Positions 40,513 through 49,800 of a stretch of 62,587 nt of DNA are shown here, piece after piece. Origin of the DNA: 2-02-FULL-49-11 sp040757655 (GTDB taxonomy: Bacteria > Patescibacteriota > Patescibacteriia > 2-02-FULL-49-11); assembly GCA_040757655.1 (NCBI GenBank), contig JBFLWV010000010.1, positions 1 through 62,587 on the forward strand, given 5' to 3'. The position numbers and the translations under genes were made by a program. The notes under the pieces were generated by a model, which was not told the origin of the DNA, searched no databases, and saw only the letters and a list, made by a program, of their open reading frames with translations. Position 1 is the stretch's first letter; each line of letters starts with the position of its first letter.

Positions 40513-41060
40513 ATCATAACAAATCCAAATCTAATCCAAATCCCAAAATCCAAATACCAAAATGATATCTGTGAATCCAAAATTATCGACGGCCTTTCAT
40601 GGTAACGATACTTGCCCCAATAATTCTGGCAAACTCATTAGCCTCGCGAGAGAAGGCTTCAACTTCGTCTCGATGTGAGACGCTCACTGTTTCCTGGAGC
40701 ACCATGAGCCAGTAGATCGTCTCATTGGCTGATTTAAGTGCAATCTCGAAAAAATGAATGTAATCTCTTTTTGAACCTGAACCTTTCGCCTCTACGACGT
40801 TCGCACCAATTGAACCTCCACTGCGGATTACTTGATCGACGATTGACCACAGCAGTCTATTCTCACCTTTAATCCTCTCCCCAAGCTTGATGATATGCAC
40901 GGTGAATTGGATCAACCTTCTGATGAAATCCTTTTTGAATTGTTCTCTATCATTTTGGGATTTGGGATTTGGGTTTTGGATTGGCATAGAGGCTGTGGGG
41001 ATTTGGAATTTTATTTGACATTGGGATTTGGAAATTGGGATTTAATGCGTTGATGCTGAG
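40513..41060. repeat. A/T-arm element carrying S23 copy 3
   Basis: The A-rich arm (40513-40580; CCAAATCCCAAAATCC then AAAATGATA) and the T-rich arm (40945-40985; ATCATTTTGGGATTTGGG) are inverted repeats flanking the gene. Confidence 0.75.
40583..40987 (-). CDS. S23-type four-helix-bundle protein (copy 3)
   Basis: A 134-residue S23 family protein with VIRSGGSIGANVVEAKGSGS and ALKSANETIYWLMVLQ. Its first residues (MPIQNPNPKSQNDREQFKKD) are encoded by the T-rich arm itself. It is very similar to copy 4 at 52273, which suggests recent spread. Confidence 0.9.
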   Translation of the reverse strand: MPIQNPNPKSQNDREQFKKDFIRRLIQFTVHIIKLGERIKGENRLLWSIVDQVIRSGGSIGANVVEAKGSGSKRDYIHFFEIALKSANETIYWLMVLQETVSVSHRDEVEAFSREANEFARIIGASIVTMKGRR

Positions 41061-41116
41061 ATTTAAGTAGGTGTATAGAGTTTAGGGTTTAGAGTTTAGG
41101 ATTTAGGATTTTTCAA
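40988..41116. repeat. T-rich arm and TTTAGGG direct repeats
   Basis: A T-rich arm (41000-41045) is followed by tandem TAGGGTTTAGAGTTTAGGA-type repeats at about 41080-41108 that resemble degenerate telomere-like words. No gene. Confidence 0.6.
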
Positions 41117-44100
41117 CTATGGTTTCACCCTGATCTCTCCCCCATACGGCGTCCAGACAGGCAAAGGTTGGTCGCTCACGCCAGTAGGAGCGCGGTAAAA
41201 TACATTATCGTACCGATAGGGTGCAGCGCAAAGAGAACCCGCGCATACGGCTGGCGCGCAGTTCCCATTGCACAATCCCCAGTTATCCGTCACCTGCACG
41301 AAGGGCTTGAATTTACATACTCCTTCACTACTATCCCAGCAATTTTCATCCAACGTGAGCCCATTGACTACCGTACCGCAGTCAGGAAGGTCGTCCCGCC
41401 CCACTTGCTTCCCACCCTCGCCGCACTCGTACGTATGCGTCACGAGGTAAGGGTCTGATAGGGTGGACCGCTCCGCGCTCCGCAATCCCGCCACCTCGGT
41501 GACCGGCGAACCATCGCCCCACTCCACCCGATATCCTGCAAGCGGTTTATGGTCAGGATGGACGTTTGCAGTAAACTCAAGCACCACTCCCCCTGCGTGC
41601 TCGATGATATTCGGCAAATACTGTATCCTCATCTCCCCTACGCGCGGCTGCATAGAAGGACCCGTACTGAGCCCTACGGTATCCCACGCCTCCACGGTAC
41701 AGGCGGCCGGGACATTGGGGCACGTCGTGGCATTATACTTGCACGAACAGAACGCATATTTCTTCGTGCGCTCATCAAACGCCCACACCCCATATACTTT
41801 CGCGAAAAGCTTCTTTAAGGTATCTTCACCTTTTGCTGCTCCCATGAACGTTGCATCATACATTGCCTTATAGAAATTCTCCCACAACTTCACCTCCTTT
41901 GGCTTATCAACCCCGGCGCAAATCCCTGGGGATCCCACATCACCCTCCACATAGCCACAATCGGGGTTCTCCTCGCATGATTTTCCTACCCGATCATCGC
42001 CACCTGTAAGACACACCCGTCCCCCTTCTTTTCTGGTAGTGACACTACAGGTACCATACACATGACATGCAGCATCATTTCCGATATCAGAAGCAGAACA
42101 AGAAGTAGCTGATAAATTATCACATCGATACTCCGGCTCATACTCACCCTGTATTTCTATACACTGACCAATATCATCGCAATCATTATCCGTTGCACAC
42201 CATTGGCCTTCTGTGCCGGCAGGAGCGGCGCACGTTTTTATGAAACACGTTCCTGTCAACTGTTGCGTACGGCAATCACTGTCATATTGACAATACAGAC
42301 TTGGCCCTGTGGCAACTGCAGCGCCCGTGGCATCCCTCCAGTCACCGCAACCACCTACAAACCTCATGCCATACGGCGATCCTGCGCGATACTGATAGGG
42401 AGGTTCTGCGCCTGCCTGCTGCGTGAGCGGCGCTTCCACGTAGGCAGGCCCTGGCCACGTGGTAGGATCACCCGGGTCAACGCCAGCACCTTTGGGAGGC
42501 ACCAAACCGCCATATGGTTCATAGTCTTGGGTATACGGATAGTGCGGCGCATTATACGGAGGCCTGAATCCTCCTGGCTCCAACCGTGAGGTATAAGGAA
42601 TGGCGTCTCCCTCGGGCGTCACTACCTGCGCAATCACATTGCACCGCTCTCCGCGGTAGGTGATCGTTGCGGAAGAGGCTTTGATCCTCCCATCGCCGCT
42701 GACGTTTTTAAAGAACACTTCTAGGTTCGTTAATTCATCATAGGGGTTAAATTCCAAACGCGCGGATACCATTCTACAATCATCTTCATGATCATTTGCC
42801 TCGCACCGCAGATAGGTATGAGGGTTGTGCGCCGCAGTAACGCCGCCTCCACAATTCTTTGAAGAAAGGAAACCATCGCTCCAATGATCCTTATTCATCT
42901 GATTCAGGATAATCGTCCCTTTTTTCCCCTCAAGAGAGGGATTTATATCCTTGCTGTCATTCCGCATGAAGCACGCCCAAGGATCGTCTTTAGTATCATC
43001 CATTTCTATATCATTGACCCGCACTTCAATAATTTCATTCTTTAAGATATGCAACCCTATCACGTTTACACTAAACAATTTCCTGTCCGCCCCTCCATCC
43101 CACTGTAGGTAGTTGGCGCTCATGATCTTGCGATCATAGTAAGGCCAATCGCCCTTTGATTCCAGGCAATAGTACAAAGGTTTCCTACCTTTATAGCCTA
43201 CCACCTCTCCGCCCGCAAACAGATCAGAAGCTCCCAAGAGCACATCCACCGGCCACCAAATCAAACAGTCATTCTTGGAATCAAACGCGCGCTCCGGGTC
43301 AGGATCTTGCCGCTCCACGCAATACCCTTTCCATCCACGGTACTCCTTGCCGGTTTCCTCCTCCAAAAAATCACATGCGGGCGCGTCTGGTTTGGGATAG
43401 GTCCGGCAGGAGCGGGGGATGGTGCTCACCTTGGCGACCGTAAGCACCGGCTGGAGACTAACCTCATCAATATATATTGCCGAAGGCGATTCTGATGAAG
43501 AAGCTCCTTGGACAAATTGCAGGTTTGCCTGACCGCTTACCGAAAGGGGCAGTGCGCCGTCTTCCGCTTTCGTGCCAAGCCGCATCTGGTAGGTTGCCCA
43601 GCCATACCCAAGAGTCACTCGCTGTGCACCTTTGCCGATCACAAAATTATGGTAATCTCTCCCGTTCACGGCAAGCTGGACCGCAATGGTCTTATAGAGG
43701 CACGCCTGGTTCCTGTCTTTGTCCGGAATCCAAGGACAGTCAGCGCTGGTACTGCATGGTTCGTCGATATCTTCCTCGCAGTATCCTTCATTCTGGTCCG
43801 TACGCGCGCGGAAGGTCAGCATCAAAGGATCAAGACCCGGGGTGGTATTAAACGCGCCGAGCGGCACATATGCGCCTGACCACCGCGGCTCTCCTGGCAC
43901 TACTTTAAGCGCAAATGAAGAGTTCACCGTATCGCCGGGTTTGCGATACACGTAGAGACTCGCTTTGTTTTGCGCGCGCCAGGGTGAAGCATAGCCGCTT
44001 TCAAAATTTCCGTTTTGCACTTTCAACAACCTCCCCACTTCATCCATGCGCACATAAGGGTAAAGACCCTCTATGCGGGTATCAAGGATGCAAGTTTCTG

Positions 44101-46051
44101 TCGGGGGACATGAGGAATAACATCTTTGATTCGTGGTTGTCGAGCAGGTATTTGCCGCAGTACACGACTCTCCCGCAGGGCACGAAGGCGCGCATTTCTG
44201 CGTCTTCGTGATGGAACAGTGACCTTCGCCCCAATTAAGCCCCACCTTCGCATACCCTGATATATCCTTGATAAAGTGTACCTTTGAGGGGGTGTCAAAG
44301 GTAAGGTTTGCCCTGCCGGTTGATCCTTCAAGCGCGACAGGATTTGCGCAGTAGCCCATAGGGTCGAGCGCATCACAGATGCCAAGATCAAAACACAGGT
44401 CATCGTATTTGCCCTGTTGATTCTTCAAACGCACGGAAGACCTGCAGTAGAGCCAATTCTTGCACACGCGGTCGCGATCCACCTTCATGATCACATTCGC
44501 ATCCGGCTCGATCGCAGGGCAGGCGGGTACTGATACTCTCCAATATTTTGGGCCTGCACTCTCTGGTGGATTCGCAATTGCCGCGGTAATGTTGACGCAA
44601 TACTGGAAGCGGCATTGCGCGGGAGCAGTACAATCGCTATTACTGGTGCAGGTGTTAAAAGGCAGCTTTGAACATATACCATTCGTTAATGAAAGCGGTG
44701 TAGCCACCGTCGCGTGGGAAAGGCTGTACGTGTTATCAGTCCGTGAAGAAGCCGCTCCGCTTACTGTACAAGATCCGAGACCCCATGGGATGCTTTCCCA
44801 TGCTACTGTCCCAAGCGCAGGCTTTGTCGTGCCATAGGTCACACGGAAGGAGCGACACGTAATATCAGAGATACCCACGTCAATAATCCGCAATATGTCT
44901 GCTTCGCTCTCACTCACGATGAATTGTCCTTGGTAAGTCGCGTCCACATAACCAGTAGCAGTACAGGTGATCGTGAAATTATAAGTTGCGCCCGGCGTCA
45001 ATCCGCCCAACTCCACCTTATGGTTAATGGGAGGGTTGCCTGTGCCAGTACTTGACACGGGACCGCCGCTGGCGCCGGGGGGTTGCACTTGGGTGTACGT
45101 GGTATTACAACTCGCACCCACTGGCGTTTCAGGATCAGTGTTCCAAATAATCGTTTCTGTTCTCGGTGCTGAAGTCAAGCTATTGACACTCAGAATAGTC
45201 AGCTGTTCCATGGTGGGAGGTCTGCACGGCCTTGAGCAGCACACGGTGGTAGGATCAGCGTCTGGATATTCTGTACCGCCGTCATAACACCCCTCTCCTA
45301 CCCCGCAAATGAACCCTCCCCATCCATCAGGAGAAGGCGGTGTACAAGGAAGCGCGCCCACGATGGTATAGGAACCGTTGTGCACCTTTGTGCGGTCAAG
45401 GATATCCGCAGTACCGCCGTTGGACGCAACCATGACCACGTGGGAATCCGTGAGGTTGAATTCTACTGGGGTCGTGACAGGTAATGGATCAGTGGGAGGG
45501 ACGATGGTCCTGAACCTAAGTGATACAAAATATGCAGTTGTGCTTCTCTCCCCTGGATAGGGTGCGCCGCGCACGAGGTGTATGACATTACATCCCGGAA
45601 TCGTAGTAGGACAACTCGTGGGCGTACCTGCGGCTGCATTACCCGGCACCACTTCCCGCGTCACCTCTTCCGTAAAGAGCGAATCTCCAAGTTCAATGCA
45701 CCGATCCTCACCACTGACACAAATCTTGTGTGAAATATCAAGATATTGCGGATCGTAGAAAATATACATTTCCACCGCGTAAATATCCTGGGGGGTTGGA
45801 TTTATAATATCCACCTCCACACTAAGCGTAGCATTATTCGCCACCATGCCCGTGGCAGGTTTAAGCACCAACTCTGCATTAACAATTGCGGGAGGCGAAG
45901 GCGCTACCTGCGCGAGGATAAACCCTATCCCTGCCGCAACCGCCAAAAATATCACGATCTTCACCCACAGGGAAAGCGCGCTGAACCATCCTCTGAACCG
46001 CGTCCAGAGATAACGAGGAGTAAGCGTCATTTGATGCTGATCATTCGGCAT
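41117..46051 (-). CDS. Giant cysteine-rich surface protein 1
   Basis: A 1644-residue membrane-anchored, exported protein. It has one N-terminal membrane helix (about 25-48) and then a cohesin-like domain (about 55-205; VEVDIINPTPQDIYAVEMYI). Fibronectin-III-like modules follow (about 290-390), then Cys-rich stretches with repeated C-x-x-x-SDC motifs and a jelly-roll carbohydrate-binding-like module (FESGYASP... IYIDEVSLQ, about 675-860). A PKD-like domain sits near the C terminus (VEWGDGSP...HTYECG). It probably faces the environment as an adhesin tied to the T4SS. The frame is intact for 4.9 kb. Confidence 0.8.
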   Translation of the reverse strand: MPNDQHQMTLTPRYLWTRFRGWFSALSLWVKIVIFLAVAAGIGFILAQVAPSPPAIVNAELVLKPATGMVANNATLSVEVDIINPTPQDIYAVEMYIFYDPQYLDISHKICVSGEDRCIELGDSLFTEEVTREVVPGNAAAGTPTSCPTTIPGCNVIHLVRGAPYPGERSTTAYFVSLRFRTIVPPTDPLPVTTPVEFNLTDSHVVMVASNGGTADILDRTKVHNGSYTIVGALPCTPPSPDGWGGFICGVGEGCYDGGTEYPDADPTTVCCSRPCRPPTMEQLTILSVNSLTSAPRTETIIWNTDPETPVGASCNTTYTQVQPPGASGGPVSSTGTGNPPINHKVELGGLTPGATYNFTITCTATGYVDATYQGQFIVSESEADILRIIDVGISDITCRSFRVTYGTTKPALGTVAWESIPWGLGSCTVSGAASSRTDNTYSLSHATVATPLSLTNGICSKLPFNTCTSNSDCTAPAQCRFQYCVNITAAIANPPESAGPKYWRVSVPACPAIEPDANVIMKVDRDRVCKNWLYCRSSVRLKNQQGKYDDLCFDLGICDALDPMGYCANPVALEGSTGRANLTFDTPSKVHFIKDISGYAKVGLNWGEGHCSITKTQKCAPSCPAGESCTAANTCSTTTNQRCYSSCPPTETCILDTRIEGLYPYVRMDEVGRLLKVQNGNFESGYASPWRAQNKASLYVYRKPGDTVNSSFALKVVPGEPRWSGAYVPLGAFNTTPGLDPLMLTFRARTDQNEGYCEEDIDEPCSTSADCPWIPDKDRNQACLYKTIAVQLAVNGRDYHNFVIGKGAQRVTLGYGWATYQMRLGTKAEDGALPLSVSGQANLQFVQGASSSESPSAIYIDEVSLQPVLTVAKVSTIPRSCRTYPKPDAPACDFLEEETGKEYRGWKGYCVERQDPDPERAFDSKNDCLIWWPVDVLLGASDLFAGGEVVGYKGRKPLYYCLESKGDWPYYDRKIMSANYLQWDGGADRKLFSVNVIGLHILKNEIIEVRVNDIEMDDTKDDPWACFMRNDSKDINPSLEGKKGTIILNQMNKDHWSDGFLSSKNCGGGVTAAHNPHTYLRCEANDHEDDCRMVSARLEFNPYDELTNLEVFFKNVSGDGRIKASSATITYRGERCNVIAQVVTPEGDAIPYTSRLEPGGFRPPYNAPHYPYTQDYEPYGGLVPPKGAGVDPGDPTTWPGPAYVEAPLTQQAGAEPPYQYRAGSPYGMRFVGGCGDWRDATGAAVATGPSLYCQYDSDCRTQQLTGTCFIKTCAAPAGTEGQWCATDNDCDDIGQCIEIQGEYEPEYRCDNLSATSCSASDIGNDAACHVYGTCSVTTRKEGGRVCLTGGDDRVGKSCEENPDCGYVEGDVGSPGICAGVDKPKEVKLWENFYKAMYDATFMGAAKGEDTLKKLFAKVYGVWAFDERTKKYAFCSCKYNATTCPNVPAACTVEAWDTVGLSTGPSMQPRVGEMRIQYLPNIIEHAGGVVLEFTANVHPDHKPLAGYRVEWGDGSPVTEVAGLRSAERSTLSDPYLVTHTYECGEGGKQVGRDDLPDCGTVVNGLTLDENCWDSSEGVCKFKPFVQVTDNWGLCNGNCAPAVCAGSLCAAPYRYDNVFYRAPTGVSDQPLPVWTPYGGEIRVKP

Positions 46052-46076
46052 ATACGACCTATAGGACTTATAAGAC

Positions 46077-46739
46077 TTATTTCACCATAAACACATCATC
46101 CCTTATTTCACTGAATTGGTATTTCTCCGCGGTCATATATGGCACAAACTGCGACTCTTTTGCGTCAATGGTGAATTTCACCTCTCCTGCCTTCAAAGGC
46201 TTCACCCGCAAACTCGTAAACAGACCACTCCCTGCAAACCCTCCCTCGCCGCCTTTTGCGCCGGGCCCTGGAATAAAGCGCACGAGCTCAATCCTGCCAC
46301 GAGTATCCAAAGCACCCGGAGGATTTACTTCCATTGGCAGGCTCGTATCTTTTGCATTCTGTCCTAAAAACGCAACCTGTGTTGGGTCAAAGGTAAGCAC
46401 GGCGCGCACGACCGTGATGTGCGTGTCATAGGTATTGAAACGAACCTCGACCAACCCTTCCTTGCCCACGCTCAAACTCTTCCCTTCAGGAAGCGAGAGG
46501 GAAATCGCGCCTTTGAGGTCTGGCCGTTTGAGGGGTACTGGTTGAGATTTCTTCTGCGCAGGCAAGGGTGGCGGGACCTCCCGCGGCGACGGCTTCGGAG
46601 TAAAGTAATTGACTGCAAGCGCCACGAGCACCACGCCAGAGAGAATCCCTAATAGCGCCAAGAGACGGAAGGAAGAACGATTTTTTCCTTCTATGGGAGG
46701 AGTATTCGTATTTTCTGTAGATGAGTTTTGAGTAGGCAT
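46077..46739 (-). CDS. Membrane-anchored cohesin-like domain protein
   Basis: A 220-residue protein. A Ser/Thr/Asn-rich start, one membrane helix (about 25-45), a Pro-rich linker (about 48-75) and a single cohesin-type beta-sandwich with the conserved TFDPTQVAFLGQN and ELVRFIPG strands. The related cohesin-like domain at the start of the next gene suggests the two proteins share ligands. I use ATG 46739. The frame is open to 47294, but that stretch overlaps the upstream gene in another frame. Confidence 0.8.
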   Translation of the reverse strand: MPTQNSSTENTNTPPIEGKNRSSFRLLALLGILSGVVLVALAVNYFTPKPSPREVPPPLPAQKKSQPVPLKRPDLKGAISLSLPEGKSLSVGKEGLVEVRFNTYDTHITVVRAVLTFDPTQVAFLGQNAKDTSLPMEVNPPGALDTRGRIELVRFIPGPGAKGGEGGFAGSGLFTSLRVKPLKAGEVKFTIDAKESQFVPYMTAEKYQFSEIRDDVFMVK

Positions 46740-46809
46740 AGGGCAATTACTAATTGTGTTAAATTCCAAATCCCAATTCCATTTTGCATTTTGGGATTTG
46801 GATTTTGGA
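46740..46809. repeat. Short A/T-arm repeat
   Basis: A brief A-rich arm (AAATTCCAAATCCCAATTCC) is followed by the T-rich arm TTTTGCATTTTGGGATTTGG, between the giant gene and the cohesin gene. Confidence 0.65.
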
Positions 46810-49800
46810 TTAATACTTATTTTGTTGGTACCCGCACGTTCCTCCAGCGTCACAATCGCTATCAATAACGCACGGCTGCGGATCCCCTGCGGGAGAGTTT
46901 GAACAGTACTTTGCCGTGATGATCGTATCAGGTCCTCTGCCAGTCTCATGCAGCCCCACGCAGCCCGCTTCAGGATCCAGCACGCCGTTGCACTCACCCT
47001 CCTGGCTCGAAATTTTATCTTTTGGCGCATAGAGGAAATCGCATGCAACCACCGAACAGGTGCCGCCAGGACCGGGGGGAGTTGCCGCAGTACTGCACTG
47101 CGCATCGGTGGTGCAGGTGAAGGGAGTGGCACCTTCACTGCATACCTTTTGTCCATACACAAGCGTTTTATTGCACCCCTCTGGCAGCCGCGGATCCTGA
47201 TACTCGGTGCAGGTGGATACTTGTGGACTGCACTTTGCCACTGCATTTGAGCATGTTCCCCTACTTCCTGGTCGAGCAAAATCAAGACAATCATTATCGC
47301 TCACGCAGAGATTCCTTTCCTTATACGTCACGCCATTGGCGTCAGCGGTGAGATTTTTGCTTCTTCCCCCAATGCAGTGACCCAAAGGACGGCACGTCGC
47401 GCCTGCAGGACACCTCGTACCCACGTTGGCAGCAGTACAACTCCGATACGGCGCGTTGGAACACACACTCGTCACGGTGGGACAAGGAATAGAAGAGCCG
47501 ATCTCATACCACGTGGTCACGGTGCCTTCTGTCTTATATTCACAGACATAGCCGGTAGGATCTTTAAATACTTTCCTTGACTGGCTCGCATCAGTGCCGG
47601 TCCATGTGGCGCAATATTCTTCGGGCAGTGTGCACAGGCTCGTACTCTTCCCTACCTCGTCGCTGAATGTGTCTGGATCAACCATCACGATCGTATCCGC
47701 AAACGTGCTCGTGGCAACCCCGCTCGCGGAATTCCAAAATGCCACGCTTGCCTGCCCCAGCAGGGTACATCCTGCCTGCGTGTTCGTGCATGAGGCATCT
47801 ATGGAAGGAATGAGGTAGGTGAGCGTATCCGCAGGCACGGTGAGCGCTGAGGCGGGGCTATAGATGCGCCCTGCGTCAGTGGAGTTATAGAATGTCTGCT
47901 CAGCAGGATTGCTTGAATTCTGCGTGTCAATCAAGACCTCGCATCCCACAAACCGTTCAGGACATAGCGTAGAAAATTGTTTGAAATAGAAGGTTGTATC
48001 TGTCCCTCCTTGCCGGTACGCGGCGCAGTTGAGCTGGGCGCCTATCACTGTGGCTATTGGCGGAACTTGACTATTCTGATCGCAGGTCTCTGGCGTATAC
48101 CAACTATCCTTGATCGCGTACACCTGCGCAGTTTGCAGGACCACATTGTCAAGGTAGGTATAGGCGAAAGGACTCATCCTCACTTGCGCAGGCCCGGCGC
48201 TTGTTGCAGTAAACGGCCCAAGCGTATATGAGTTCCACGATGTGGTTACATTAGCCGCGTAGGACGCGGGAGTGGCCACCGGCACTTGTCCGGTGTTATC
48301 AACAAGTGAAACAGTTATCGTGCCCGCGGTATCAGCCCGCGCCCAGAATTTCACGTTATAGAGCTTGCCGGTTTCAAGAGAAAACCCAGGCCGGTAGGCA
48401 TTCAGTCCAACAATTTTGAGCGAATGGTTATTCAACACCGCTGCTTCATTGGAAACGGAAAGCGTGGTGGCCGCATCAGGATGCCACGGCTCATACGATC
48501 CGCTCTCGAACGTATCAGAGAAAAATGTCTGTACATTGCCGCCATCGCCTCTCCGATACTCACGGCAACCGGCAGAGAAGGGTGCGCATGTGGTGCTATA
48601 GGTGGGAATTGCCTTATATACGCAATTATTTCCCTGCATGGTTCCCCGATGGCTCGTACACCACGCGGCTGCGGTCTCGAGGAGCGTACGCCGCAGGGGA
48701 TGGCAATCGTCTGATGCGATGATCACTTTTGAGAAATAACGGTAGTAGTAATTAAGGTTGCCATCAATAAACTGCCGACAATCAAGATCGGGGGTGGGGG
48801 AATTGAAATCATTTTCACAATCAATGCCATCAGGGCTCCGCGACGGATCTACTTGCTTTTGTCCTGTCACCGCGGGCGCGGTATTCGGGCCGCCGCTGGG
48901 AATCAATGTCCACACCTTCAGCTGAAAACCCGTCGTATCTGATCCTTCCCACGTGTAGTAGGGCGCCTCGCCGCTCCCGAGCTGTTCGCATTGCATGAGC
49001 GCCGTGTAGTACTCCTTGCCCTCGCCTCCCCGCGCCACCTCATCAAGGTTCGTGAATTCATCGCACCCCACGTCTTGCGCAGGACAGGATTGAGCGGTAG
49101 CGGGTATGAAATTAACCCCAGGACTAAACCCAATGGCTGCTTCAAAATTCGTTTCCCTCTGTTCAAACTTTTTATATCCCACGCACTCTGCCGGACACTC
49201 ATCATTCCAATCCGTGACATTGCCTTCCACATCAATAGAGGCCATGGTTGGCTTTGCAGGAATTGCCACTTGCAATTCCGTCGGATCAAGCGGCGTATAA
49301 AGGTTACATCCTACATACTTACTCTTTTCCTCAAGCGACGCCGCGGGATCTGAAGAACCAATGCATGATTCGGCAGTGTTATTTAAGTATACCGACTCAG
49401 TTTCTCGCTCATTAAAATTCCGGTAAGAATCAGTGCCCGCGATGACATTATTAAGCAGCGTAGTGTATTCCGCGGGTGTGAGGAGGTGTTTCGCCTCATC
49501 CTTATGCCGTATGCGAACATAATCTTTGCACCCCACTGCGTTCGGCTCTTTACACGCAGCTTCAGCCATATTTAAGGCGCTTTGGTTTAAGAAATAATTA
49601 TCTGCTGCTGCCACGCTATTCACCCATCCTCCCGCATCCCTGCGTCTTGTGTAGCGGCGGCACCCTTCGGACGCCGTTCGCGTACAACCCTCTGCATCAG
49701 TGGTATTCATGAGGAAGCTTACTGCTTGCTCTGATCCTGTTTTTTTAAGCTCCAAACATGAGGCAAACTGCGCAGGACACGACTCGCCCAAGGTCCACAC

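Noticed and set aside
41080..41108. Telomere-like TTTAGGG repeats
   Set aside because: Only a few degenerate units in a bacterial spacer, part of the T-rich repeat family.
46740..47294. Upstream extension of the cohesin-protein frame
   Set aside because: It overlaps the upstream giant gene in another frame and has no family signal; the membrane anchor and domain begin after ATG 46739.
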